The position numbers and the translations under genes are program-made. This document shows positions 17,038 through 25,317 of a DNA stretch of 54,768 bases, piece by piece (position 1 is the first letter of the stretch; every line of letters starts with the position of its first letter). The DNA is from Microvirga massiliensis. GTDB lineage: Bacteria; Pseudomonadota; Alphaproteobacteria; Rhizobiales; Beijerinckiaceae. The DNA lies in contig NZ_LN811359.1 in NCBI RefSeq assembly GCF_001006805.1, positions 103,080 to 157,847 of the forward strand. The letters are read 5' to 3'. Below the pieces are notes generated by a model. That model saw only the letters and a program-made list of their open reading frames with translations, was not told the origin of the DNA and did not search any database.

Positions 17038-18072
17038 ATGATAAGACACATACTCCACCGTTTCGCTGCAGTCGCGGCCGGCGTCGTGCTAGCCCTGAGC
17101 GCAGTGTCCGGCGCAACCGCTCAGCAGAAGAACGTCCGCTTTGTTCTGGACTGGGCGTTCCAAGGTCACCAAGCGCCGTTCACGATCCCTGTCGACGACG
17201 GCACGTTCGCAAAACTCGGGCTCAATATAACAGTGGATCGTGGCATCGGCTCCGGCGACACGGTCGCTAAGGTCGCAAGCGGCGCCTATGACATTGGCCT
17301 CGCCGATGTCTACTCGATGGTTCGCTTTAACGCGGCCAATCCCACCAAGAAACTCATCGGCGTCATGATGGTGCACGACAAGTCGGGCCTGTCGGCTGCG
17401 TCCATGAAGTCAAGCGGCCTGAACGCGCCAAAGGACCTCAACGGCAAACGGATGGCGTCACCCGTGGGCGATGCTAGCAGACAGTTATTCCCGCTCTTCG
17501 CGGAAGTGAACGGCATTGACCAAAGTTCGATCGTCTGGAGCAATGTGAGTCCCGAACTTCGGGAGCCGATGCTGGTCCGCGGTGAGGTGGATGCCGTCGC
17601 CGGACACGTGACGACCGTTTTGAGCAACATTCGCGCCATGGGTGCCGATCCCGCGAATGTGCTCGTCATGCCATATGCGGACTATGGTGTACCGCTCTAC
17701 GGACATGTTCTTTGTGTAAGCCCTGAATACGCTGAGAAGAACCCGGAGATCGTTAGGAACTTCATTCGTGGAGTTGTTCACGGCTTCAATGTTATGCTGA
17801 AGGATCCTGATGCGGCTATAGCGTCCATCAAAAAGCGCGACCCTCTCATCAATGATGAGATCGAGAAAGGGCGTATCAAGCTCTCGAACGACGTGATGTT
17901 CATAACCCCGAACGTGCTCGAGAACGGGATGAGCAACGTGGATATGACCCGCCTCTCGGAAACGCTCGTCAGAGTAGCGCAGCCGTTCGAGATGAGAACG
18001 CCTGCAAAAGCAGATGACGTCTATACCCCGAAGTATCTGCCACCTCGAGAAGAATTGAAGATCAAGCGCTGA
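17038..18072 (+). CDS. ABC transporter substrate-binding protein, NMT1/THI5-like
   Basis: A 344-residue periplasmic binding protein of the NMT1/THI5/SsuA-like family. The ATG at 17038 follows a GGGAGGGAG site, and the first 30 residues form a Sec signal ending SGATAQQ. The family pattern is clear in VRFVLDWAFQGHQAPFTIPV, then GTFAKLGLNITVDRGIGSGD and GAYDIGLADV. Relatives bind pyrimidines or thiamin precursors, sulfonates and aromatic acids. The adjacent cyclic-amide-type amidohydrolase gene would fit a pyrimidine or hydantoin ligand, but this is inference. Confidence 0.9.
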   Translation: MIRHILHRFAAVAAGVVLALSAVSGATAQQKNVRFVLDWAFQGHQAPFTIPVDDGTFAKLGLNITVDRGIGSGDTVAKVASGAYDIGLADVYSMVRFNAANPTKKLIGVMMVHDKSGLSAASMKSSGLNAPKDLNGKRMASPVGDASRQLFPLFAEVNGIDQSSIVWSNVSPELREPMLVRGEVDAVAGHVTTVLSNIRAMGADPANVLVMPYADYGVPLYGHVLCVSPEYAEKNPEIVRNFIRGVVHGFNVMLKDPDAAIASIKKRDPLINDEIEKGRIKLSNDVMFITPNVLENGMSNVDMTRLSETLVRVAQPFEMRTPAKADDVYTPKYLPPREELKIKR

Positions 18073-18097
18073 TCTCGATCTGGAAAGCTGACGGCTG

Positions 18098-18130
18098 AAC
18101 GCCCTCGTCGGAATGGCGAGGGCGTTTCAT
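18098..18130 (+). terminator. Intrinsic terminator after the NMT1-like binding-protein gene
   Basis: A perfect 10-base stem, AACGCCCTCG (18098-18107) with CGAGGGCGTT (18117-18126), with a 9-base loop and TTTC at the end of the stem. It lies 26 bases after the stop codon. The tail is short, so termination may be partial. It separates the binding-protein gene from the permease gene of the same importer. Confidence 0.6.
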
Positions 18131-18249
18131 ACTTGCCGAGGACCGGGTTTGTGCACGGGATTCGTTGATCTTGGCTAAGCCGTGCAATAGCGGTCCTCAA
18201 GACTTGGTACGGAGTTCTGCCGTGACTTCTCCACACCAAGAGTCTCGAT

Positions 18250-19011
18250 TCAACGCTGGATCACACCCAGCGTACTCCCGCCATCGACCGGGATTACCGT
18301 GCCGGTGACCCAGGCCGCCCGTGGAGATATAAGATAGGCCACGAACTCGGCGACGTCCTCGGGCTCACCTACCCGCCCAAGTGGATATTCCCGCCCACGG
18401 GCCGCTAGCAACTGACCGTAGGCGACTGGGTCCATCCCGGCACTAAGCCAAATCTCGCTACGCACCAGAGAGGGAGCGATCGCACAGACTCGCACGCCTT
18501 CCGGGCCCAGTTCGAAAGCAAGGGAGCGCGTAAGGCTCTCGATCGCTCCCTTGGTGGCTGAGTACACGCTGGTGCCGCTGCTTGGCCGGGTGGCAAGGCC
18601 GCTGCTGAAGTTGATCACGACTCCCTTTGCCTGCTTGACCATCGACAGCATCGCCCGAGTCACGAGAATCGTGCCAAGCAGATTGACGTCGATGAGTCTC
18701 CGGATCTCCTCGACAGGGCCCTGGTCGATCGGAAAGCTGGCGATCGTGCCTGCGCAATTTACGAGCGCATCCACATGGCCGAATACATCTTGCACGCGAG
18801 CGCGCGCTACCTCGACGGCTTCTTCGTCAGACACGTCGCAGGAGAGTGCAAGGATGTCGGGGGCACCAGCAGGAGCGAACGTATCGCCACGGCGCGAAAG
18901 GGCTGCCACTCGGAAGCCGTTCCTACGCAAGACCTCAACAATGGCCCGCCCGATACCGGCACTGCCGCCGGTGACCACGGCCGTACGCGAGACGCGTCCA
19001 ATGGAACTCAT
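18250..19011 (-). CDS. Short-chain dehydrogenase/reductase, antisense within an ABC transporter gene set
   Basis: A 253-residue classical SDR. Motifs are TGGSAGIGRAI near residue 13, NCAGTIASF, the Ser site INFSSGLATR and VYSATKGAIE (YxxxK) near residue 152, ending with TVIPVDGGSTLG. The ATG at 19011 follows GGGAGGAAAG. It is coded on the opposite strand between the binding-protein and permease genes of one importer, so it has its own promoter in the gap 19012-19293. It may act on the imported compound. It resembles the other SDR proteins of the window but is clearly distinct from them. Confidence 0.88.
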   Translation of the reverse strand: MSSIGRVSRTAVVTGGSAGIGRAIVEVLRRNGFRVAALSRRGDTFAPAGAPDILALSCDVSDEEAVEVARARVQDVFGHVDALVNCAGTIASFPIDQGPVEEIRRLIDVNLLGTILVTRAMLSMVKQAKGVVINFSSGLATRPSSGTSVYSATKGAIESLTRSLAFELGPEGVRVCAIAPSLVRSEIWLSAGMDPVAYGQLLAARGREYPLGRVGEPEDVAEFVAYLISPRAAWVTGTVIPVDGGSTLGVIQR

Positions 19012-19293
19012 CTTTCCTCCCGTTGATCTGGCCGGGACGAACATCCGTCGGTTTGCTCTCACCTGTCAATTCGCCAGTCGAAAGAGGTCTCGCCGTCAAG
19101 CGACAGTGATCAGACGTTGCATACCGGCGTGAGATTGCCATCAGAAGATGACTTGCCAGAAGGCAGGTCCTATTGGATTGTCGTAGCAGCAGGTGGCCTG
19201 GTCGCGAACCGGGATCCAACTCCGGGTGCCGAGGGCGATTCCGCTCTCATTGAAAGCACCGCTGGGATCGTTGGCTGCAGAAGGAGGCACCCC

Positions 19294-20082
19294 GTGACTC
19301 GTACGAAGGCGCTGGCATACCAATTCAGCCCATGGATTGCGGCGATTGGCCTCTTCGTCGTCTGGGAGTTGACCTGCCGCCTTTTTCGCATCCCTGAATT
19401 CACCCTCCCCGCGCCGAGCGCTACCCTCCACGCCCTGATCGCGTACTGGCCCGGGATCTGGCCGAACGCACGGCATACGCTCCTGACAACTCTGGCCGGC
19501 TTTCTCCTTGCAACCGGATTTGGCCTCGTTCTCGGCGCCGTGGTCGGAGCCTCACCTTTGCTCTATCGAGCACTCAATCCCATTCTGATTGGCTTCAATT
19601 CGGTACCGAAAGTCGCCGTCGTACCAGTACTGGTGATCTGGTTCGGCATCGGCACGATCCCGGCTGTGATTACCGCTTTTCTCGTGGCCTTCTTCCCCAT
19701 CATGGTCAACGTTGCCACGGGGATTGTCACGATGGAGCCGGAACTTGCCGATGTGCTACGTTCGCTCGGCGCGAGCAAGTTCGACATCCTCAGAAAGGTG
19801 GGCATCCCACGCTCCATGCCGTACTTCTTCGCTTCGTTGAAGGTCGCGATCACATTGGCATTCGTCGGCTCTGTGGTTTCCGAGACTGTCGCGAGCAACG
19901 AGGGGATAGGCTACCTTATGCTGTCTGCCAGTTCGAGCTTCCGGGTTCCGCTCGTCTTCGCGGGCTTGCTCGTCATCGCCGCTATGGGAATCGCAATGTA
20001 TTGGGCCGCCGCGGTTGTTGAAGCAAGGCTTACGCGCTGGGCGACGCATCGCCACACCGAACACCTGACCTACGGCGGTTGA
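19294..20082 (+). CDS. ABC transporter permease (nitrate/sulfonate/taurine type)
   Basis: A 262-residue permease of the SsuC/TauC/NrtB group with about six membrane segments. I chose the GTG at 19294, preceded by an AAGGAGG ribosome site; the frame is open upstream to 19117 but that part has no membrane character. The ATPase-docking loop is ELADVLRSLGASKFDILRKV near residue 155. It completes the importer whose ATPase and binding protein are at 15951 and 17038, although an antisense SDR gene lies between. Confidence 0.87.
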   Translation: MTRTKALAYQFSPWIAAIGLFVVWELTCRLFRIPEFTLPAPSATLHALIAYWPGIWPNARHTLLTTLAGFLLATGFGLVLGAVVGASPLLYRALNPILIGFNSVPKVAVVPVLVIWFGIGTIPAVITAFLVAFFPIMVNVATGIVTMEPELADVLRSLGASKFDILRKVGIPRSMPYFFASLKVAITLAFVGSVVSETVASNEGIGYLMLSASSSFRVPLVFAGLLVIAAMGIAMYWAAAVVEARLTRWATHRHTEHLTYGG

Positions 20083-20373
20083 ATCTCACCAGGTCGGGTT
20101 ACTCCCAAGCCAGTCCATGCACCGCATGCGAGGTTGCGGCCGCCATAGTAGGCGCGCGACGACGGGCACCGGATTAAGCCGGTAGCGGTAAGAACTACAG
20201 CACGAAGAGCTTCGCGGCCGAAATGCTCACGGCCTACGGTTACGCTGTGTGCGAGTCTAGTTCTGCGCCGCGTTAAAGCCACTCGATCAGCGGCCGCAGC
20301 GGGTCGAAGAAAAAGTCATACGACCACAAAAAAGGCTTGCAACTTCGCTCTCATGTGACAGGATGCAGCTAGC
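20083..20373. other. Non-coding region upstream of the amidase/urease operon leader
   Basis: About 290 bases with no complete gene. Around 20185-20275 a plus-strand frame reads FAAEMLTAYGYAVCESSSAPR and stops. This looks like a short piece of a response-regulator receiver domain and may be a decayed remnant. The promoter of the operon starting at 20499 must lie here or in the leader; TTGCAA at 20337-20342 is a weak -35 candidate without a clear -10 partner. Confidence 0.4.
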
Positions 20374-20417
20374 ACGGCAGGACTGCCGTTCTACATCGGG
20401 GCATTTGAGGCCCCCGA
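20374..20417 (+). promoter_or_regulatory. Tandem-hairpin antiterminator, ANTAR-target-like, in the operon leader
   Basis: Two stem-loops lie in tandem. Hairpin 1 (20374-20389) is ACGGCA/TGCCGT around GGAC, or a 5-bp stem with the hexaloop AGGACT. Hairpin 2 (20396-20417) is TCGGGG/CCCCGA with an inner C-G pair and a loop holding ATTTGA. The right arm of hairpin 2 contains the left arm of the terminator that follows (20410-20418), so the two cannot form together. This is the layout bound by ANTAR proteins such as AmiR, NasR and EutV. The loops start with A but lack the G at position 4 usual for known targets, so the match is partial. An ANTAR gene lies at 31183. Confidence 0.55.
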
Positions 20418-20452
20418 CGCGCGCCAAGAGCGCAGTCGGGGGCTTTTATTTT
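20410..20452 (+). terminator. Strong intrinsic terminator in the leader of the amidase/urease operon
   Basis: A 9-bp perfect stem, GCCCCCGAC (20410-20418) with GTCGGGGGC (20435-20443), is extended inside by GCGC/GCGC and followed by TTTTATTTT. It ends 47 bases before the ATG of the amidase gene. A terminator placed just before a long operon implies attenuation; it could instead end an unseen small RNA from the upstream gap. Confidence 0.8.
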
Positions 20453-20453
20453 G

Positions 20454-20480
20454 CGGTCTGGTGTTCAGCAGTCCAGACCG
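20454..20480 (+). promoter_or_regulatory. Third leader hairpin just before the amidase ribosome site
   Basis: A perfect 8-bp stem, CGGTCTGG (20454-20461) with CCAGACCG (20473-20480), has an 11-base loop. It lies between the terminator and the AGGGAAG ribosome site of the amidase gene. It may stabilise the 5' end of the readthrough message or affect translation. Confidence 0.45.
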
Positions 20481-20498
20481 TGCAGGGAAGTCGTGTCA

Positions 20499-21371
20499 AT
20501 GAACACGGAGAACTTGACCCGCGTTGCCTGCGTTCAGATGGAGCCTGTGTTCGGGGCAACCGAGGCAAACGTCAAGAAAACCCTCGCGTTGATAGAGGCT
20601 GCGGCAGATCAAGGCGCAACTCTGGTCGTCCTTCCCGAGCTCATCAATACGGGCTATGTCTTCAAAACCCGCGCTGAAGCATTCGAACTCGCCGAGCCGG
20701 TACCTTCTGGCCCCAGCTCGACCGCTTGGATGGATGTTGCCAGGCGAAAACATATTTATGTCGTCGCCGGCATTGCCGAGCGCGATGGCAATTCCCTCTT
20801 TAACTCTGCAGTCATCATCGGCCCACAGGGGCACATCGGCACTTACCGAAAGATGCACCTCTGGAACGCCGAAAACCTGTTCTTTGAGCCTGGAAATCTA
20901 GGCTTTCCCGTGTTCCCGACCCCGATCGGGCGGATCGGCGTCGCGATTTGCTACGATGGCTGGTTTCCCGAGACGTACCGGCTCATCGCCCTCCAAGGGG
21001 CGGACATCGTCTGCGTTCCAACCAACTGGGTACCCATTCCTGGGCAGCATGAGGGCCGCGAGGCCATGGCGAATATCTTGGCCATGGCCGCAGCGCACAC
21101 GAACTCGATGTTCATCGCGTGCGCGGACCGAGTCGGAACCGAAAGGGGCCAACCGTTCGAGGGTCAAAGCTTGATCGTGAGCTACAGTGGCTGGCCTATT
21201 GCCGGACCAGCAACCCGCGACACGGAAGAAATCCTCATCGCTGAGCTCGACCTTGGTGAGGCACGGCGAAAACGCAATTGGAACGACTTCAATCACGTCC
21301 TGCGGGATCGTCGCACCGACGCTTACGCGGATCTGCTCGGCTCGACCCTGACGCGCGGCTGGCGCGGTTAA
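20499..21371 (+). CDS. Nitrilase-superfamily amidase (carbon-nitrogen hydrolase)
   Basis: A 290-residue cytoplasmic carbon-nitrogen hydrolase with the complete catalytic triad: Glu47 (LPELINTGY), Lys118 (YRKMHLW) and Cys151 (AICYDGWFPE). The ATG at 20499 follows AGGGAAG; the frame is open further up but runs through the leader hairpins. Superfamily members hydrolyse amides, nitriles or N-carbamoyl compounds to acids and ammonia. As first gene of an operon with an amide/urea importer and urease, and with an AmiC/AmiR-like pair nearby, an aliphatic or carbamoyl amide is the likely substrate. A true nitrile hydrolase is less likely but not excluded. Confidence 0.9.
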   Translation: MNTENLTRVACVQMEPVFGATEANVKKTLALIEAAADQGATLVVLPELINTGYVFKTRAEAFELAEPVPSGPSSTAWMDVARRKHIYVVAGIAERDGNSLFNSAVIIGPQGHIGTYRKMHLWNAENLFFEPGNLGFPVFPTPIGRIGVAICYDGWFPETYRLIALQGADIVCVPTNWVPIPGQHEGREAMANILAMAAAHTNSMFIACADRVGTERGQPFEGQSLIVSYSGWPIAGPATRDTEEILIAELDLGEARRKRNWNDFNHVLRDRRTDAYADLLGSTLTRGWRG

Positions 21372-21402
21372 ACAATCCAGCCTCTATAGAGAGGAAACAT
21401 CA

Positions 21403-22560
21403 ATGGCGTTCCGCACTAATCTTCTGACCAGCAGTGTCTTCATTGCACTCCTCGCAGGCCCAGCCTTTGCTGCAGGCAACACCGTGACGATCGGCATCCC
21501 GATCGGGCTAAGTGGAGCGAACAGCGTCGTGGCTCCATCCGTCCTACAGGCTACGGAACTCGCGATCGAAGAGATCAATGCAGAGGGCGGCGTACTGGGA
21601 AAGAAGTTGGTCATGGAGGTGGCTGATGATGCTTCCGGCGCGGCTGGCGCGCAGAAGGCATATGATGCGCTGGCGTTTCAAAAGAAGGTCGACGCTGTGA
21701 TTGCCATGGAGACCTCAGCGGCGCGCAACGCCGGCCTCCCGATCATCACGCGCTCAAAAACGCCCATGATCTACACCTCATTCTACGAGGGAAAATCCTG
21801 CAACAAATACATGTATGTCAATGCGTGGGTCCCCGAACAGCAAGTCGCCCCCATAGTGGATTACTTCATGGACGCACTCAACGGAAAAACCTTTTTCCTG
21901 GTTGGCAGCGATTACGCATTCGGGCGCGGGATGCTGGCCTTTACGAAGGCATACATCGAGAAGCGCGGCGGAAAGGTCGTTGGTGACGAGTACAACCCAA
22001 TCGACGCGACCGATTGGACGGCCATCATCAGCAAGATCCGCTCGACCAACCCGGACGCGATCATTACGTCCACGGCAGCCGGAGCTCCAAACGTTACTTT
22101 GACGAAGCAGCTTCGAAGCGCTGGCATTAAGGCCCACTATGGCAATTATGCCCTCGACGAAGGCACCGCTCAGAACATGGGCTCTGAGGCAAAGGACATC
22201 TACCTCGTCGGTTCTTATTTTACGGGAATCGACTCGGCCGAAAACAGGTCATTCCTCGCTTCTATGAAGAAGAAATTCGGCCCCGACATGAAAACGCCCA
22301 ATGAACTTTCAGTTCCTCAATATGACGCCGTCCATTTGTATGCCCTTGCTGTCAAGCAAGCGGGCAGCACCGCGGCAGACGCCGTGACCAAGGCGCTCGC
22401 CGAGGTCAGCTTCAAGGGCCCCCGTGGCAAGATCCAGATGTCCAAGCAGCACCATGCTCCGCTGACGATGTACATCGCGCAAGTTTCTGAAGATGGCAGT
22501 GTGAAAATCATCCGGAGCTTTCAGGATTTAGATCCTGGAGAGCAATGCCCCAAGCTGTGA
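21403..22560 (+). CDS. Branched-chain-type ABC transporter substrate-binding protein, amide/urea-like
   Basis: A 385-residue periplasmic binding protein of the LivK/AmiC/UrtA superfamily with a Sec signal (MAFRTNLLTSSVFIALLAG, cut near AFA). Family landmarks are GIPIGLSGANSVVAPSVLQA, IEEINAEGGVLGKKL and FFLVGSDYAFGRGM. A GAGAGGAAACATCA site precedes the ATG. It heads the transporter part of the operon, 31 bases after the amidase gene. Context with urease and amidase favours urea or a short amide as ligand; it is not a close textbook UrtA by eye. Confidence 0.88.
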   Translation: MAFRTNLLTSSVFIALLAGPAFAAGNTVTIGIPIGLSGANSVVAPSVLQATELAIEEINAEGGVLGKKLVMEVADDASGAAGAQKAYDALAFQKKVDAVIAMETSAARNAGLPIITRSKTPMIYTSFYEGKSCNKYMYVNAWVPEQQVAPIVDYFMDALNGKTFFLVGSDYAFGRGMLAFTKAYIEKRGGKVVGDEYNPIDATDWTAIISKIRSTNPDAIITSTAAGAPNVTLTKQLRSAGIKAHYGNYALDEGTAQNMGSEAKDIYLVGSYFTGIDSAENRSFLASMKKKFGPDMKTPNELSVPQYDAVHLYALAVKQAGSTAADAVTKALAEVSFKGPRGKIQMSKQHHAPLTMYIAQVSEDGSVKIIRSFQDLDPGEQCPKL

Positions 22561-22634
22561 TCGGCACATACCAAGACAACTAGCCGCAGGATACGCCTGC
22601 GGCCAATATCGGACTGTTGCAAAGCAGAGCCCGC

Positions 22635-23471
22635 ATGACATCCCAGATTCTTGATATCGTCAGCACGGCAGCGATCTTGTTCATCGTTTCAACCGGGCTC
22701 CTCCTGGTGTTCGGCGTCATGAAGATCATCAATTTCGCCCACGGGGCGCTTCTGACCGTCGGCGGCTATGCTGGTGTCATTACGACCGCGCTCGGGTACA
22801 ATCCCTGGGTCGCGGTCGCCATCGCCGCGCTCTTCGGTGGCGCCCTCGGCTTGGTGATCGAGCGCTTTTTCGTGCGCCCGCTCTATTCACGGCCTTTGGA
22901 TGCAATTCTAGCCACCTGGGGCCTAGGGATCATCATAGGCCAGTTGATAACGCTCGTGTTCGATCGTGGCGTTCATTTTGCCGAGCCGCCGGTCACGGGC
23001 GTCGTGAGTGTGCTTGGAGAGTCGTATTCCATCTACCGCCTTATCCTGATTGGGGTCGCGATTCTGCTTGGCGGGTGTCTTACCCTGCTCATGCAGGGAA
23101 CGAGGCTGGGTCTTTCGACGCGAGCCGTGATCATGAACGAGGACCTAGCGCGTGGCCTCGGCATCAACAGTGGGCTTGTGCGCTTCCTGACTTTTACGTT
23201 GGGCTCAGCACTCGCCGCCGCAGCAGGGGCCCTCATAACCCCGCTGGCTAGCGTCGATCCAAACATGGGCGTACCATGGTTGATGAACGCCTTCATGCTC
23301 GTCCTTGTCTCGGGATCAGCGCTCGGGAGCCTCGCCGCAGCCAGCATTGTACTGGGAGGCGCACAGGTCCTCGTCAGCTCGTACGTCAGCCCAGTGCTGG
23401 GCGGCTTAACTATCGCTGTCCTCGCAGCAGTGATCCTGCGCATACGACCTGAAGGATTCTCACGTGATTAA
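22635..23471 (+). CDS. Branched-chain-type ABC transporter permease (LivH/UrtB-like)
   Basis: A 278-residue permease with about eight membrane segments. The LivH/UrtB signature MKIINFAHGALLTVGGYAG is near residue 25, and the conserved loop TRLGLSTRAVIMNEDLARGLG near residue 170. The ATG at 22635 has only a weak ribosome site. Its stop codon overlaps the start of the next gene by 8 bases. Together with the permease half of the next protein it should form the heterodimeric channel. Confidence 0.9.
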   Translation: MTSQILDIVSTAAILFIVSTGLLLVFGVMKIINFAHGALLTVGGYAGVITTALGYNPWVAVAIAALFGGALGLVIERFFVRPLYSRPLDAILATWGLGIIIGQLITLVFDRGVHFAEPPVTGVVSVLGESYSIYRLILIGVAILLGGCLTLLMQGTRLGLSTRAVIMNEDLARGLGINSGLVRFLTFTLGSALAAAAGALITPLASVDPNMGVPWLMNAFMLVLVSGSALGSLAAASIVLGGAQVLVSSYVSPVLGGLTIAVLAAVILRIRPEGFSRD

Positions 23472-25317
23472 CGGTGCAGAAACATTGATCCAGGGGACGA
23501 CCGTCGCTCGACCTGGCAGCGTCAAAGGCTCGTTCATGGGTGTAGCGGTTATCACTGGCCTTGCTCTCCTGGTCGTCTTCGTAGCGCCCTTTGTGCTCGA
23601 TACTTACTCCGTCAACGTGCTGATCCGGTCCTTGCTTTATGCTGCTGTCGCACTGACCGTTGACATTCTCTGGGGCTACCTAGGCATTCTTACGTTCGGC
23701 CAGTCCGCATTCTTCGCCGCCGGCGCTTATGCAGCAGGTCTTGTTTTCACTCACATTGGGTTCAGTCCAGGGAACGTCGTCCTGGCCCTTGCAGGCGGCA
23801 TTGGCGCGGCGATACTCATGGCCAGCGTCGTCAGTGTATTGGCCTTCTGGCACGGCGCCACGGCGTTGTATGCGTCCGTCCTCAGTCTTGTGCTCCCGAT
23901 CGTCGTAACGCAGCTCCTGTTTTCCGGTGGTACTTTTACGGGCTCGAGCAGCGGCCTTTCGGGATTCGAGACCTTCGATATCTCTATTGAAGCTTGGTTC
24001 TGGATTGCGGGCACCTTCCTTGTCCTCCTGACAGCAGCGACATGGATCTACGTTCAAAGCGATGCAGGACGCCTGCTTGTTGCGATCCGCGACAATGAGC
24101 AGCGTTGCAGGTATCTTGGCCTTGACACGTCGCGCATGAAGTCGCGCGTCTTTCTCGCATCGGCTGCTGTAGGTGCGGTCGCGGGCTTCCTCTATGCGGG
24201 TTACACAGTCGTGGTCGCCCCTGAACTGGCCGGCTATGCTTTCGGGACAGAGCTCGTGATCTGGACGGCTCTCGGCGGTCGTGGAACCCTGCTGGGGCCG
24301 GTATTCGGCACGATACTGATCGACTACGAAAGTGCCCAACTTCAAGGTGACTACCCCTTCGTTTGGAAGCTGGTCATCGGCATCGTCTTCGTCGCAGTCA
24401 TTGTCGCTCTGCCCCGTGGGCTGTTTCCGATATTCGCCGATGCCGCGCGTTGGGCTCGCTCGAAGCTAGGGCTTGCCCGCCCGGCAAGCCGCACTACCGC
24501 CACGCTCGTTCAAAAGAGCCGTGATCCCAGTGCTAGACCCGAGGCCGGGGCTTACCCTGCACTTCAGGTCAATGGCGTCGCCAAGCACTTTGGCAGCCTC
24601 TCGGTACTCACCGACATCAACTTCTCCGCATATGCCGGCGAGTTGGTGAGCCTTGTCGGTCCCAATGGCGCTGGAAAGACGACGCTGATGAAATGTATTG
24701 CCGATGGATCGGAAAGGTCTGCCGGCTCCATCATGATCAACGGACACGATATCGACAGGTTTACACCGGATAAGTGTGTGCACCTGGGTGTTGGGCGCAA
24801 GTTCCAGACGGCCAACATCTTCGAGACCCTCACGGTGGCAGAGTGCCTTCAGGTGGCTCGGGCGCGTCTTGATCATCTCTCTTTCTGGAGCCGCTCGCCA
24901 GTGGTGGCCCTTCCGGAGCCTGCGCTCCACGTGATCCGGGCAACAGGCCTTGATGCGGACCTTGCTACGCCTGCCAAGCTACTATCCCACGGCAAAAAGC
25001 AAGCCCTGGAACTCGCAATGGTCTTGGCACTCGAGCCTCGAGTAATTCTCCTTGACGAGCCAACTGCCGGCCTAACCAAACCTGAAAGGACTCTTATCGG
25101 CAGCATCCTGACTGAGCTGGCACGCCGAGATGGCCTTTGCGTCCTTCTTGTTGAGCACGATCTCGATTTCGTTCGCGAGATTTCCTCAAGAGTCATTGTC
25201 CTGCACCAGGGGCATATCGTACTCGACGGATCCGTCGACGAGGTCGTGAATTCCGAACTCGTCGCTGCCGTCTACGCCGGATCGGGTCATGCTCAGTCCG
25301 CGGAGGCCGCGCTATGA
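23464..25317 (+). CDS. Fused ABC permease-ATPase (LivM/UrtC joined to LivG/UrtD)
   Basis: A 617-residue natural fusion. Residues about 1-335 are a LivM/UrtC-type permease (ILTFGQSAFFAAGAYAAGLV; VAIRDNEQRCRYLGLD), then a linker of roughly 40 residues. Residues about 365-610 are a LivG/UrtD-type ATPase with Walker A GPNGAGKTT, a signature reading LSHGKKQALELA (the SHG form is typical of UrtD), Walker B VILLDEPTAG and switch LVEHDLDF. The GTG start at 23464 overlaps the previous stop and has a GAAGGA site. Permease and ATPase are separate genes in most systems; a fusion fixes their 1:1 ratio. Confidence 0.92.
   Translation: MINGAETLIQGTTVARPGSVKGSFMGVAVITGLALLVVFVAPFVLDTYSVNVLIRSLLYAAVALTVDILWGYLGILTFGQSAFFAAGAYAAGLVFTHIGFSPGNVVLALAGGIGAAILMASVVSVLAFWHGATALYASVLSLVLPIVVTQLLFSGGTFTGSSSGLSGFETFDISIEAWFWIAGTFLVLLTAATWIYVQSDAGRLLVAIRDNEQRCRYLGLDTSRMKSRVFLASAAVGAVAGFLYAGYTVVVAPELAGYAFGTELVIWTALGGRGTLLGPVFGTILIDYESAQLQGDYPFVWKLVIGIVFVAVIVALPRGLFPIFADAARWARSKLGLARPASRTTATLVQKSRDPSARPEAGAYPALQVNGVAKHFGSLSVLTDINFSAYAGELVSLVGPNGAGKTTLMKCIADGSERSAGSIMINGHDIDRFTPDKCVHLGVGRKFQTANIFETLTVAECLQVARARLDHLSFWSRSPVVALPEPALHVIRATGLDADLATPAKLLSHGKKQALELAMVLALEPRVILLDEPTAGLTKPERTLIGSILTELARRDGLCVLLVEHDLDFVREISSRVIVLHQGHIVLDGSVDEVVNSELVAAVYAGSGHAQSAEAAL

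Noticed and set aside
20410..20452. Simple end-of-gene terminator for the permease at 20082
   Set aside because: It is more than 320 bases after that stop and directly before the next operon, and its left arm is part of an alternative hairpin; attenuation explains it better, though a small RNA ending here is still possible.
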